Assembly: GCA_035771165.1 (NCBI GenBank) | Contig: JAWNZC010000337.1 | Location: 124,001 to 188,000 of the forward strand | Length of the DNA stretch: 64,000 nt | Direction of reading: 5' to 3' | Origin: Paragorgia papillata | Taxonomy: Eukaryota; Cnidaria; Anthozoa; Scleralcyonacea; Coralliidae | Part shown: in pieces, positions 12,413-24,118 of the stretch | Layout of the letters: each line of letters begins with the position of its first letter | Numbering within the stretch: position 1 is the stretch's first letter | The notes under the pieces: model-generated | Databases searched by the model: none | The model's input: only the letters and a program-made list of their open reading frames with translations | Told to the model about the DNA's origin: nothing | Position numbers and translations under genes: made by a program

Positions 12413-13023
12413 CTAGAAGAACAAACGATAAAAGCCACGAAAATTAAAATATCTAGCTGGGTGAGATAAATATCATTAAAATATCACACAAAGACATCTG
12501 CAAACGACGAAATGGGAGCAATAAGAACTATAAGTGTTTCAAAATATTTTCCTCCATTTATGCACAACTTCATAGTTTAATGTATGGACGACGGAAACGA
12601 ACGAGCAATTTAAGCATAAATAAAGAAAATTTCATATAAAACCGGGATAAGACTATATTTCATTGTTCGCATTAATCGGTAAAGCTATATTAAATAATAT
12701 ACAAGAAACTAATTGACAAATACGAGGTTTATTATAAGACATAAGTTACACAAAAGTGAAATGCTTCATGACCCATTAGAGAATCCATCTAAAGTCAAGC
12801 AAGGACAGCACTGTCAGCTGAAAACCTTTTAGTTTTACACTGATACTTCCCCACTTGGAGATCAAAAATAAATGATCGATTCACGACCACGAATCTTGTC
12901 CTTAGAAGCGTTTAAAATTCAGCCGAATGACTGGGCTTATATTAAGTGAACGGGCTTAAGCTTGCTCGCACGATTCATTCGTAATTAAAAATGTATTATT
13001 AAATCATGAGGGAGAAAACTTAC

Positions 13024-13130
13024 TGCAAATAAAACCAACGATTGTTCTCGACCAGAACGGCTTCCCATCCATCTGGCAAAATTAGATCATTGTTCTGACA
13101 ATCAGCCGTTGCTTGGGAAGGTTCCTCCAT
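13024..13130 (-). CDS. Tandem WW-domain protein, first coding exon (WW1)
   Basis: The ATG at 13130-13128 is preceded directly by an in-frame TGA, which fixes the start. The exon encodes 35 residues, ending LPDGWEAVLVENNRWFYL, before donor ttgca|gtaagt (phase 2). With the next exon it forms a WW domain: LPxGW, then RWFYLHETQKTCCWLPP with the second Trp and Pro. WW domains bind proline-rich ligands. The layout (short N-terminus, then two WW domains) is known from PLEKHA5/7 and WWC/KIBRA proteins; I cannot choose between these or another family. Confidence 0.85.
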
Positions 13131-13952
13131 TCATTCGCGTTGATGAAGGTCAAGAACCTTAACGATACAAGATGTTCATTGACTACATACTTGATTCGAG
13201 AACTGAATTCGACGGACGCCGGGAAATTGACAGCTCTCGAAGGAAACCACGAGATCTAAAAATCACCCCAAGTATCACATACTTTTTAATTAGTTCATCT
13301 AAAGTACTTGGACAACACTTTGTCTACATATTAGTACAGTCCACAGACTAATCCTCCAGTGCAAAAAAAGCAAGAATAAAATATGTAAAATATGCAGAGT
13401 ACTGGCTTCGTCGATTCACGCCAGGGACAGACCACAGACGGTAGCCCGACAGCGCCTTTGTTGTTGTTGCTCGGATGTACACCCGCTGACCACTGATAAG
13501 CGCTGACCACAAGAATGAGAAGTTTCTCAGTGACGTCAGATCAGTACCACAGAATAAATACTCAGTACAGTGGGAAAGACCATATTGAGATCACGTGATA
13601 TATTAGAGTACTGATTTGTAATGATAAAGCAGAAAAAAGTACAAAAATTGGCAAATATTGAAGAATTGGTTTAGTCCAAATCTCCTCTTGCGACTGAACA
13701 AAGCCACTGTCACGTCTTTCAAAATGACGTAATGATGTGCCCGGAAAAGGATTGGGCTATATTGCACTCAATTGATGTTGTGACACTTGTGACGTCGTTC
13801 AAAACTGCACCGATATATTCTTTTGAATAAAAACTGAATTTAGGATAATTATAAGGGTCAGCGTAATCAGTGGTAAGTAAGGTTTGGGTTAGGGTTTGAT
13901 TTTGGATATGGATAATGGATTAGTAAAAGAAAATTACAAAAAGTTTCTAAGC
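13131..13952. other. Upstream region of the WW gene
   Basis: Probable 5' UTR and promoter side of the minus-strand gene. A possible 5' UTR exon is suggested by ttttag at about 13257. No TATA box can be assigned. From 13550 it looks repetitive (gacgtc-rich). Confidence 0.35.
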
Positions 13953-14302
13953 GGGTGTTTATATGGAGGCCAGGAGGGCCAGCCCTCTTGGTAAGGGCTA
14001 GCCCTCTTTGCCAAGATCCCGCATCTCAACGTAATGAAAAAAAATTGCGTTTACTGACATAGGCGAGATCTCGCCATTGACAATCCGAAATCTCGCTTGG
14101 GAGCCTTGCCGGTTTTCCACTACGCAGAATTTTGCACGCGGAGTGGAATTTCTCTTTATCTTTTCTAATTAGTTCCACCCGAGAAAAAATTTCCGCTCCG
14201 CGCGCAAAATTCCGCCTTGTGGAAAACAGGCTTTACTAGTTTACTAGGGCTAGCCCTACCAAGAGGGCTGGCCCTCCAGTCCTCCATGCATATAAACACC
14301 CC
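13953..14302. mobile_element. Foldback MITE with nested hairpin
   Basis: Ends GGGTGTTTATATGGAGG; arms agggccagccctcttggta / complement. Inside (14115-14228) is a hairpin ttttccactacgcagaattt that recurs at 17482-17606. Confidence 0.75.
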
Positions 14303-14457
14303 CTAAATATGACGTCACGACGTCAACTCAGGGCAGAACCTCGCACGCTCGTAAAATTTTACAAAACATAGAGCAACGACTTTCGCCGCGGCCCAGCTGG
14401 TTTCCAAGACTATATATACCTCATGCAAATGACTATATACTGTGATACTTACTGTAT

Positions 14458-14482
14458 TTATTATTATTATTATTATTATTAT
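14458..14482. repeat. (TTA)n microsatellite
   Basis: Eight TTA units. Confidence 0.9.
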
Positions 14483-14534
14483 TTAAAAATTAAATAGCTT
14501 TAGCTTTTCATTTGTTAAATTCAAGTCACGTGGT

Positions 14535-14930
14535 ATAACTAACTGAGTTTACGTAATATTTAAAACACTCGTAGTCGCGTTTCATCAGATTTAAAACACG
14601 AGCGCGTAGCGCGAGTGTTTTAGATCTGATAAAACGCGACTACGAGTGCATGTTTTGAATATTTCAATTACAAGCTCAATTACATGAATCTTTGTCTTTG
14701 ACACAGACTGACACAGAGCTATTTATATTATGCAATTGTCTACTCTTATGATAATTAGGATGACATTTTATATAAAATTTCACGTTCATTAGTATTCTTT
14801 ATATAAAATTTCACGTTAGTTAATATTCATAGTAGTTTTATCAGGTATAAAAGACTAGCACATGATCAAATACGTGCATATTAGTGGACAATTTGGTTCA
14901 TGAATATTAATGAGTTTTTGAAATATAATG
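14535..14930 (+). repeat. Foldback repeat, plus copy
   Basis: Hairpin 14551-14665 (aaaacactcgtagtcgcgtt), then about 180 bp ending ttcatgaatattaatgagtt. The reverse copy at 22262-22545 is nearly identical, including a duplicated ttatataaaatttcacgtt unit. Confidence 0.75.
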
Positions 14931-15619
14931 AAACATGCTAAGTTTACATATAAAACATCTAGAGTTGTTGTCAACTTGATGTGTATGTTAATTTATCAAT
15001 ACAAATTAGGATTATACAATATTGCTAGGAAATTTACAATTCCATGCACAGTAAGGAATAAGGATGTTGTTCATCTACCAGTTCCTCAATGTTCGCCGAA
15101 ACTTTGTACGCCCGACAAAATTGAAATTAAGCACGCAAAATATGTATAAGTATTTAAGCACGTATAAGTAGTTAAGCAGGAAAAATACGCAAGTATATAG
15201 CTCATGAAAAGTACGGCTTTATTTTAGACTGAACCTTATGATCACGTTTTCTCAACTGACTCAAATCCTTATCAGAACTGAATGACATCATGCTAACCAG
15301 CGCGTAGACGTTTTACCCGGTAAAAGGTCTGCGCGCATCATGCTACATTAAGCCGCGCTAGACTTAATATACTAATATAGACTATAGACTTAATATAGAG
15401 CTAGTTTGCCCGCTTACGTTTTTGTTTTAATTTTATGTAGTCAAATTTAAAAAACCATCCGAGTCAACGCAACCTCAACGTAGCTGAGCAGAAAGTCGTT
15501 ATGGAAAATATTTCATTAGTCACTCATCTTTCTGCAAGAACAGCCCCTTGAGGTCAAGTTCGTTGTTTACTACTCACTGACTAGAATAGTTGAGCATAGC
15601 CGAAAATGGCATGATTAAA
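14931..15619. other. No gene seen
   Basis: One frame (14928-15149, 73 aa) of unknown kind; otherwise AT-rich without structure. Confidence 0.45.
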
Positions 15620-16030
15620 AGTGCTCCTAACCTCGAAATTTTTTATTGTCTTATTTGGAAGAACTTTTAAAATGATAAAGTAACTTCTTTGGAAGATTTT
15701 CGCTTTTTCGCTTTGTTTTTGAGATATTTCATTTTGTTTGATATGCAAATGTCCGGAATTTGCGTCAAACATGCATAATGACTTATTAGAGAATGTTATG
15801 TATCTTTGCGTTCATCAAATAAAAACAATATAGTATGAATAAAATGTGTGCGTGTTTCTCCCACAACACCAAACTTCTCGATTTTAAAGGATTTCGTTCG
15901 AGAATGAAAGAGACACACAAACTTCTTCGACAAGTCATTATGCATGTGTGACGTAAATTCCGGACATTTGCATATCAAACAAAATGAAATATCTCAAAAA
16001 CAATACAAAATGTCGAGGTTAGGGGCACTC
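15620..16030. mobile_element. MITE of the GTGCCCCTAACC family
   Basis: Ends AGTGCTCCTAACCTCGA / TCGAGGTTAGGGGCACT; arms include atttcattttgtttgatatg. Related to 40374-41161. Confidence 0.72.
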
Positions 16031-17481
16031 CTGTGGTTGCAATCGTATTGACAACTGAATGCCATATGCATCCTCGTACCCACCCTGGGCACGCGGATGT
16101 GCCATATGCTCTAACGCGTAAATGGTCGCCAAAATATCGTACGCCTGGCAATATCCGGTTTACTTCGTAATGGATCACGTGATGGGTGACAAACACGCCA
16201 AAATGCAACAAATTCATCGCTGAAGGCGTGAGTGAGTGGGTAGGGGTCCCGCCCTACAAATGCGCTACCGTTGTCTGTATTATCCTCTATTTACTCACCC
16301 AGACTTTATGTTCTCTTGCCTTTTCCCCAACAAGTGCTGGCAATTTCAGACAGAAAGCCTATTATGCCATACCCTGGGTGCCAGAGGTTTTTCGACGCTC
16401 GTGGGTAATTATGCCACAGCTACAGTAGGCTCTCAGGCGCAGTTTTTGCCCTTCTGCATTCAAGCCTATTGGCTATTGCGAGAAAAGGCGCAAGCTGCCC
16501 TTTAGTTCTAAAGCTTTTTCTTAAATAGTACTTGTCCTGAAAATAGCAGAAACGATAACATTAACTTTTAGAAAATATATAAACTTTCCTGTAATAAGCC
16601 TTGAGGGAGGTTCTCACAATATACACTTTTGACTCTTGTGCAAGATACACTTTTGACTTTTGTTCATCGACCAATCAACGTAGGTTTCGTCCAAATTCTG
16701 GACGAAGAACACACGTCAATGAATATAGATATGTCTCCAGCTCTCCTTCGCGGAAGCTTCTGGGGCCGCTTAGAAACAATAGCGGGAGGGGTGGGAAGAG
16801 AGAAAGAAACTGGGCTTCCCCTCTTTTTTCCGTCTTCCCGTCGTCCGGAACCACACGCCTCCGATCTTCCTCGGCCAATGCGCGCTTTGCCCCTCGTCCT
16901 TCTCCCTCGCCCTCGCCCGCGCCTTCGCCACCCCCATTTTTGGTTTTCTGTTTGACTACGCCTTCTGCAAAAGAAGCATTGGCAGATGGAGGAGAGAGGA
17001 ATTGTGTCAGGCGTCACAAGAAGAACGGTGGAGAAACAGGCACGATCCACCAACTGCAGTTGGATGAAACCTTATCTTTAGTGTACGCGCATGTGCGCCG
17101 CAATGCAGTATTGAGTATACCTTTGCATGGCATGGCCGACACGTAATAACTACTTATTGACCGAGCGTGAGGTCTGTACTAGTGAAATATCGGACCGACG
17201 TTTTTTAGTAGGGACCGAAACAAGCGCAATATAGCCTTGCTGAAACAATTATTTAAAAACTCGCATGCAACGTTTTGTTTAATAGATATTTGTTATTTTC
17301 ATTCAGAACGGGGAAAAAACAGACAAACAAAGATAACTATATGTTTGACTTGTTTAGTGCTTTTGTAATTGGGTTCTTTATCTCCGACAAACTACGTATT
17401 TTATATCTTTCGTTATTTTATATCTATCAGATTGTAGGATTTTCGTATTCGGACCTCTCAGCGCCACTGCCATTAATAAAA
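16031..17481. other. Repeat-like, no gene supported
   Basis: GC-richer than its surroundings. It holds a run with three overlapping frames (16601-17146 and antisense), Arg/Pro/Ser-rich without a known domain, and part of a CCTGGGTGCCAGAGG repeat at 16374. The tgaccgagcgtgaggtct motif at 17157 recurs at 26140. Confidence 0.45.
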
Positions 17482-17606
17482 CCGGTTTTCCACTAGGCGG
17501 AATTTTGCGGGCGGAGCGGAATTTTTCTTTGTCTTTTCTAATTACTTCCACCCGAGAAATCACAAGACAAAGAAAATTCGAATTCCGCTCCGCGCGTAAA
17601 CTGTCC
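17482..17606. repeat. Hairpin repeat
   Basis: Copy of the hairpin nested at 14115-14228 (ttttccactaggcggaattt and complement with gcgg changes). Confidence 0.7.
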
Positions 17607-20099
17607 TATTCCCGAACGAGCAGCAGATCCTCTATCTTCACTGTTTCCCTGTCAGGTAGCTGGATCAAACACATTAAAAAAGTCACGGCATATTCTTAAA
17701 AAAATACATTTTAATTCAATAATATTTGTACAAAAACATTCAAGCGAGTAAAAAGTTACTTTTCAAATTCTTATAAACATTGTTTAGCTCTCTTAGACTA
17801 TTACGTGCGCCATTATTTATTCTATGTACATTATAAGAAAGCTTGTTCAGTATATATTTACATTGATTGGCGCTAAAAACAATAATTTATGATTGAGTTT
17901 AACGAACGATTAAATATAAGTATCTTATATATCTCAAAATATTGAAAAACAACCTGAAGCCACCACGACTCACTGGCTTGGCTCACTGACCTATATATAT
18001 AACTGGACTGCGGGTGCTGGCCACTGGTGCTGGCCAAAAATGTGTCCCCATTTTCACTTTCAAAATGGCGGCATTTATGGGTCCTTCTGTGCTAATGGTA
18101 GCGACCACTGACATGTACTTATCGCAGGAAAAAATATTATTTATGTAAATACAAAGCGATTTTCTTACTTTATTAATAAATCGTCCCTGTCCGAGGGCTT
18201 TCCCAGAGGCGAATAAAAGACCAATTCGGACAGGAAACCGGGCTGACTCGTGTCACGGAATTCTTTCCTCGGGCACAAAAAAAAAGTTTAATCAACGTTA
18301 GGATTAGTTAATCTAAACTAAACCAATTCTTCTTTGTACATTTAGTTTATGCGAGTTTCAAAACCACAGTAAGATCCTAATCAATCGCGTGAGCCCAGTT
18401 AACCGGGCTAGCCGGGCTCATGTAAACACTGGCCATAGTTAATTATGAATCGTTCCTGTACGAGGGCTTCCCCAGAGGTGAATAAAATCGTCTGGCGTTA
18501 GGCAGAATAAAATACTAAAGACCAATTCGGACAGGAAAGAGTTAATGCATGCACGGTTGGTCATTGTTAATTTCTTGTGGAACGACTCAATAGGCCTGCT
18601 GGATTATTTGTCTGACCAAATAGGAATATCAGTAGAACATCATTTCGAGTTTGTGTAAACAAAATATTTCGGTGCAATCGGTGGTTTTTCATGTATATTA
18701 TTTATGTTTGTTGCTTAGCGGCGCGGGACGTTTTCATGATAAGAGTCTTATTGTAGTTCTGAACTACAATACTGGTAATAATATTAGTCTGAATTAAAGA
18801 CGTGCCGGCCGGCGTACGGCACGAACACTTGGCAAAAAAATAAACAAAACAACATTTCGTTTTATCAAGTCGCCAGCTCTATAAAGAATCGCTGAAGATC
18901 ACGAGAAAATCGTAAAGAAGCGAGGCGTACCGAGATCTTCTTAGAGTGTCTTTATCAACCTTTTCCAAGTGTTAACGAGAAACCCATCAGTTGTCAGGTG
19001 TTTTAAAATCCTGTAAACGGCAAGTTCGTCCGTCTATTTTCCCGTCGTTAAAACAAGAAACCGGATATCAGACTGGGACAGTGGAAGACCGTCAAAACCC
19101 ATCAGTCAGAAAGCTTTCATCTTCTATAAATGTGAAGACTTTATCCGTTTATCGAGTTATAAATAACATAATTCGACTGAATGCCGAGCAAAATACAGGC
19201 AGTTTTAAAAACATGTGTCATCACTCATCAGTCCGGTCCTTAGGTATCGGTCAGCGACCTGCACCATTAGCAAAAGGACCCATAAATGCCTCCATTTTGA
19301 AAACAATTTTGGGGACACTTTTCCTAACTCAAAGGTAATAGGAGCACGCAGTCCAGTTATATATATAGGTCAGTGGCTTGGCTACACGTCCAACTGTTTC
19401 CCCTGATTAGCCTGCAAGCAGGCTAGAGAGGGTAGGGAGTGGCCTCGCATCATTTCGTAGGCAATGTTTGAAAAGTAATTGATTGCACAGATAAAAGAAC
19501 AAAATGCAAAGGCCATTTGCATGATGACGATATTCGATTACAACTACCATGATGTTTTGCACTTTTGCTGGTGTCCTAAAACAGTAATTCTTTACTTTCA
19601 CGTGACGTCACTTCCGTGTTTATATATCCAGATGGTGGTTTATTAATAGCAAAAGGGAAGGTTGATTATTACTTCAAAATATTTAAATGATCTTGATACT
19701 CCACAGTTGTTTACGTTCGCGTTAGAAAATCCAGTACGCTTGCGTTGTGTTAGTTTGTACAAATCGTTCTAATCTTATTTTGCCTGACCACCATCTGGAA
19801 ATCGGAAATGAAATCTCAAGCAAAAAGTCACGTGATTGAAACCTAAGAATAGATAGAGAATACTAGCAAAGCATCCTCGCAGTTGTAGTGACATAACGTC
19901 ATTATGTAAATTCCTATTGCTCATATTAGGTGCATTGCCTATGACTCAATGATTTTGGTGACGTCATGATAGGCCGCACATAACTGCCTGCGAGATTATC
20001 TTGCAATGGCACCCCAAAGAAAAAAACCTAACCCCAGCCAGAAACCGAATTTATCGGCTAGCTTATACACTAACCTGACCCACTGGCAAGTTTAGCGCC
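17607..20099. other. Intergenic repeats, no gene supported
   Basis: Remnants of a family with cactgacctatatata and caaaatggcggcatt at 17985-18115, 19200-19385 and, outside this stretch, 31867-31990. A plus-strand 115-residue frame at 18991-19338 runs into one remnant and resembles nothing known. Confidence 0.45.
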
Positions 20100-20124
20100 T
20101 GCAAGGTTATAGGTGTTACTGTGT

Positions 20125-20180
20125 CCCGCGACCTTTGTTTTACTAGTTCGACGCTCTACCTACTGAGTTACAAGGTCAAG
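20125..20180 (-). repeat. tRNA-like module, left arm
   Basis: Minus strand: gtaactcagtaggtagagcg gives an A box and D-arm; the B box is lost (cgcgggacacag). It is the mirror of 20371-20450. Confidence 0.65.
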
Positions 20181-20296
20181 TTGAGAGCAAGTCGTGAGAT
20201 GATGGTAATTTCTATCATTGATGTTCGAAACAGACTATCAATATTGACAGTTTATCTGCTAATAATATAAATTACCGTCATCCCACGACCTGCTCC

Positions 20297-20361
20297 CCAA
20301 CCTCGTACCCAGGTTCTTATCTCCGCTCCCCCGTATAAGACCCTGGGCCGGTACGAGGTTT
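20297..20361. repeat. Small foldback related to the 50443 element
   Basis: About 65 bp with ends CAACCTCGTACCCAGG and CCGGTACGAGGTTT, the same terminal sequence as 50443-52110. It lies between two tRNA-like modules. Confidence 0.6.
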
Positions 20362-20370
20362 CCTGCTCCC

Positions 20371-20450
20371 AACTTGACCATGCAACTCAGTAGGTATAGA
20401 GCGTCAGACTATAGTAAAACAAAGGTCGCGGGTTCGAATCCTCAGTCGAG
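20371..20450 (+). repeat. tRNA-like module, right arm
   Basis: gcaactcagtaggtatagag (A box region) and gggttcgaatcctc (B box) spaced as in a tRNA. The acceptor stem is imperfect, so a tRNA-derived SINE rather than a functional tRNA. The two modules sit in arms of a palindrome, about 20100-20520, that starts with caaggttataggtg. Confidence 0.7.
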
Positions 20451-20742
20451 TAAAGTTTTTCTCTACTTGCCAGATATATATGGTTCGTTCACGCGGAGTA
20501 TGCACCTGTATAACCTTATTCTCTACACCCGAGTACACAGTCCAACATCATTCAGCCATCGCAGGAAGCCATCTTGAATGAGACCTAGTTACACCAGTGA
20601 GCTCTATATATAACTGGAGTGATATCTGCTGGTCATTGACCGAGCAAAGATTGAAGTCAAACATGGCGGCCATGTAGGCCTGAAGTACGTATAGTTCCAG
20701 TCTCCTACGCGATCTTTCGACTGGATCAGACTTGACCAGACC

Positions 20743-20952
20743 CAATCTCGTTCCCAGAGCCCACGTTCCCCACCCGGGAAACGAGAGGCTCTGGGATAAT
20801 CCGTTCACGCCATCACAGGATTCTTGTTATCCGGAAGAAGAGTTATATAGAGTTCACTGTGTTCATCAGCCAATGAAATATCGATGTGAAACGGATTATC
20901 CCAGAGTCTCTCGTTTCCCGGGTGGGGAACGTGGGCTCTGGGAACGAGATTG
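20743..20952. mobile_element. Mutator-like MITE, copy 1
   Basis: 210 bp, long inverted ends CAATCTCGTTCCCAGAGCC, perfect 9-bp duplication GACCAGACC (20734-20742, 20953-20961). Nine-bp duplications with long inverted repeats point to the Mutator superfamily. Copies at 33554 and 55902. Confidence 0.88.
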
Positions 20953-20961
20953 GACCAGACC

Positions 20962-22062
20962 GCGTAGAAGACTGGAACTATACGTACTTCAGGCCCAAAA
21001 GGATCGCGGGCTCTGGGAACAAGATTGCCACAAAGATATCACTCCAGTTATATATAGAGCTAAACAGGAAAATCTCCAAAAAGTTAGCGTAAATTATTAA
21101 TCTGGCTGCTTGGCGTATAGTGTAGATAACCGTTGACCTTCGTAACAGTGATTTTACCAGGTCGAGGTTAAAAGGCATTACACAAAGCACGTCCAGTCTA
21201 TACGTGACTTTTCAAAAATATGTCGTAAAATATGTTTTTCCAATAAACTAAACGTTCTGACTAGACTCACTAGAGATTTGAGTTTTTTGTTGTGGTTAGA
21301 GTATTCAGAAGATTACTAAAATCTTGAGACTCACTAAAGCTTGACGACAAATTTGGAAAAAACAAATTTGACGACATATTTTGGAAAAGCCGCGGAAAGG
21401 ACTGAACGGGTCACCTCAAGTCATCCCCTTTAACCAGTCGACCTTATCTTACATCATATAGTCCCTAGAATTATATTGTCTGGACGCGGCGAACATCAAA
21501 GCGGTTAACACTGAGCTATAATTTAGGTTGAGGGTGGCAAATAATGTGCACAATCTTTTGTTTTACGTTCATTAATATTTATAAAGCAACGTTGCTATTG
21601 GTTGATTGCTTCATTATACCAAAAATATAATGTGTTCAGCAAGCGTTAAGGTGAAATAAGGTGCACAAACGTGAACAAAAACCTAGAACAAAGACTTTGG
21701 CCACGTTTCCAGACAATTTATTTCTAGGGACTATGCTTACATCTACAGTAAGTCGCGTATTTCACGTGTAAACATTTTACATGCAATTTTAAAAAGGCAA
21801 CAAAAGTTGCTCAAAAATATCCAGTTTCATACTGTTTGTCGTGGATGTTGTTCACGTAAAATTGAAGGAATTTTCATCATAATCCTCTCCTAATACTGGA
21901 CTCTAGTTTAGAAACACTCTGTACAACCCCATGTTAAGTTCTTCATACCTGTTCAAACAAAGAAAAAAATCAGGGTCAGTAAACATTTCTTAATGTGGTT
22001 TAATAGAAAAAAGCTTTGAAAAACTAGATTTCTTCTTTTAAAACGTTTTGCAGCGTAGATAT
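20962..22062. other. No gene seen
   Basis: Includes the end of a larger repeat around 20743 (gttccagtc / gactggaac arms at about 20590-21060), then AT-rich DNA with no coding signal. Confidence 0.45.
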
Positions 22063-22644
22063 AAGGGACTTTGATAAGATCCACGACGCGGCAAGCTCGA
22101 TGACGCGCCTTAAAAACAAAAGAATTCTTAAACGCCACAGCATTTTTACGTCTTCAAAACGACGCGAAGACGCTGAGAAGTGAGAGCTGTTTCGCAACGT
22201 TGACTTCAGACACTGCAACCGTTTTACGGCAAGAACTGGAGCGTCTTGCAAGTCATTAAACAAGCTTCAAAAACTCATTAATATTCATGAACCAAATTGT
22301 CCACTAATATGCACGCATTTGATCATGTGCAAGTCTTTTATACCTGATAAAACTACTATGAATATTAACTAACGTGAAATTTTATATAAAGAATACTAAT
22401 GAACGTGAAATTTTATATAAAATGTCATCCTAATTAGCAAATCTATTGTCGGCGTTTTTGAAGCTATTCAAAACACTCGTAGTCGTGTTTTAAATCTGAT
22501 AAAGCGCTCCTACTCGTGTTTTAAATATTACTTAAACATGAAATACGGCAGTTAATTTACCGTGTCTTCTTTTAAATGCATTGTTTTTTAACATTTTTAA
22601 GGCCGCGTCGTCGAGTTAGCCGCATCGTAGATCTTAAAGTCCCT
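22063..22644. repeat. Foldback element containing another foldback
   Basis: Ends agggactttgataagatcc / gatcttaaagtccct with gacgcgg arms; the 22262-22545 repeat has inserted into it. A related element lies at 34524-34903. Confidence 0.65.
22262..22545 (-). repeat. Foldback repeat, minus copy of 14535-14930
   Basis: Starts ttcaaaaactcattaatatt; nearly identical to the reverse complement of 14745-14925. Such similarity suggests recent spread. Confidence 0.75.
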
Positions 22645-22769
22645 ATAGTGTTACTCTTGAATATTGAAAAATATTAGACAGTTCACAGTTTTCAGGAGGG
22701 AAGAAACGTTTGTTGGTTTGTTCTAGATATTTTCAAATAAGTTCAAATTTGCATTAGATTTGAATACCT

Positions 22770-22890
22770 AGAGTCTCGAAAGTAACCGCCTTTTCGAAAG
22801 TAGCCGCCTTTTTTACCACTTACTATGGAAACCCGAAAGTAGCCACCCTTCTTGAAGTAACCGCCCTCCTTAAAGTAACCGCCCCCTCAA
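22770..22890. repeat. Short tandem-like repeat
   Basis: Four or more degenerate units of cgaaagtaaccgcc / gaagtaaccgccc. Confidence 0.6.
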
Positions 22891-23004
22891 TATATATTTT
22901 CGTATAACCTCTGGTATTAATTTATTTAAGAATCGTGGTCTTCCATTTATTCACGCCAGTTGATATAGGAACCTCAAGCTAAAGATTTCTGCTTTAAAGG
23001 AATG

Positions 23005-23193
23005 GATCGTTTTCACTCACGTGATCGGTGGCCCCGTTGGGGTGGTGAAACAATACGAAATATTTGAATAATAATAGAGTTAAATTCCCATAGGATAAAG
23101 GTTGTGCACCAATATGGCCGCCATTTCATTGTTTCTGTGCACCAATATGGCCGCCGTGACGTCAGATGAAAACAAAGAATAAATAAAACGATC
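23005..23193. repeat. Foldback MITE, copy B
   Basis: Second copy of 9074-9236, with a short insertion near the right end. Confidence 0.7.
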
Positions 23194-23369
23194 TAAGTAC
23201 CTGAACTTGTATGTAAGACTTTATTATTAATATAGATCAAATGTAACTACTCTGCTGTTGTCATTTAATAAAAATAAAACAAACCCTTTGAAACGTTTTG
23301 CGAAATGTAGTGGTTTAAATAAAATGCATGACTACAAAGTGTAGTATTGGCCAAGGTGGCCGTTTGCAA

Positions 23370-23565
23370 GGCCCGTTTGCACAGGGGATTTTTGCTGCGA
23401 TATCTCATCCCGACACATGCGATTGAATGGATGACTCACGAAAGTATTGAACCATATAATTTGGCACAAAAAGTTCAATACATCCGTAACTCAATCCATT
23501 CGATTGCATATGTCAGAAGGAGATAGATCGCAGCAAATATCGCCTATGTAAAACGAGTTTTAAGA
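23370..23565. repeat. Foldback repeat
   Basis: Arms ttgctgcgatatctcatcc and complement-like; related to 24140-24325 and the outer element at 55300-56330 (common core gcgattgaatggat). Confidence 0.65.
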
Positions 23566-23589
23566 AACAAACTTAAAGGACATTGGCAA

Positions 23590-24040
23590 CAAAAATTAAG
23601 TTTGTCTAATTTGAAAGAACTCATAAAATTGTAATAGAAGATCCTTTACAATTTTTTCGTATCTTTCTTCGTTTTCAAGATATTTCAATTTGTTTGATAT
23701 GTAAATGAGATGGTCTCTGACGTCAGGTGTGGGGTAAAATATTTTCACATGTAGCAAAACCAGTTGTATCTCTACGTTTGTTCAGCGAAATCATTTGAAA
23801 CTGTGCACATAAAAACTCCTTGCGACGCTGAGCATTTCATGTTAGATATGTAAGTGATTTTGCTCTGTATGAAAATATTTTACCCCACACCTGACGTCAG
23901 AGACCATCTCATTTACATATCAAACAAATTGAAATATCTTGAAAACGCTGAAAGATACGAAAAAGTTGTAAAGGATCTTCTATTACAATTTTATGAGTTC
24001 TTTCAAATTAGACAAACTTAATTTTTAATGCCAATCCCCT
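23590..24040. mobile_element. Long-armed MITE
   Basis: Arms of about 190 bp: aaaaattaagtttgtctaat, then a gagatggtctctgacgtcag core, and complements on the right. Largest intact copy of the family also seen at 815 and 42725. It lies directly downstream of the candidate N4BP2 stop. Confidence 0.78.
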
Positions 24041-24078
24041 TTAACAAAATATAAATTGGAAAAACACGTAACTGATTC

Positions 24079-24118
24079 TCAAAGTAACCAATATCCGTAA
24101 GCAGTGAGCTCAAGGTGT
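24079..24118 (-). CDS. N4BP2: Candidate last exon of N4BP2
   Basis: Acceptor ctatgtttgtag at the required phase; it reads [13 protein letters not shown] and then TGA. Smr domains normally end R-F-x-E-x-N/P-G-x-L-x-V-x-L. Here R, E, G and the terminal Leu pair can be aligned with a one-residue shift, but the usual Phe and PG are missing. I found no better candidate down to 13.2 kb. The stop lies just upstream of a MITE arm (23590-24040). Alternatives are a missed exon or a degenerate C-terminus. Confidence 0.4.

Noticed and set aside
15975..16217. Smr C-terminal strand look-alike (EVNRILPG)
   Set aside because: No acceptor at the required phase, and the frame continues into repeat sequence.
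16601..17146. 181-residue plus-strand frame and overlapping frames
   Set aside because: Arg/Ser/Pro-rich with no domain, overlapping open frames on both strands and no splice support; composition artefact of GC-richer DNA.
18991..19338. 115-residue plus-strand frame
   Set aside because: Its 3' part is a known repeat in this window (like 31867-31990), and nothing in it resembles a family.
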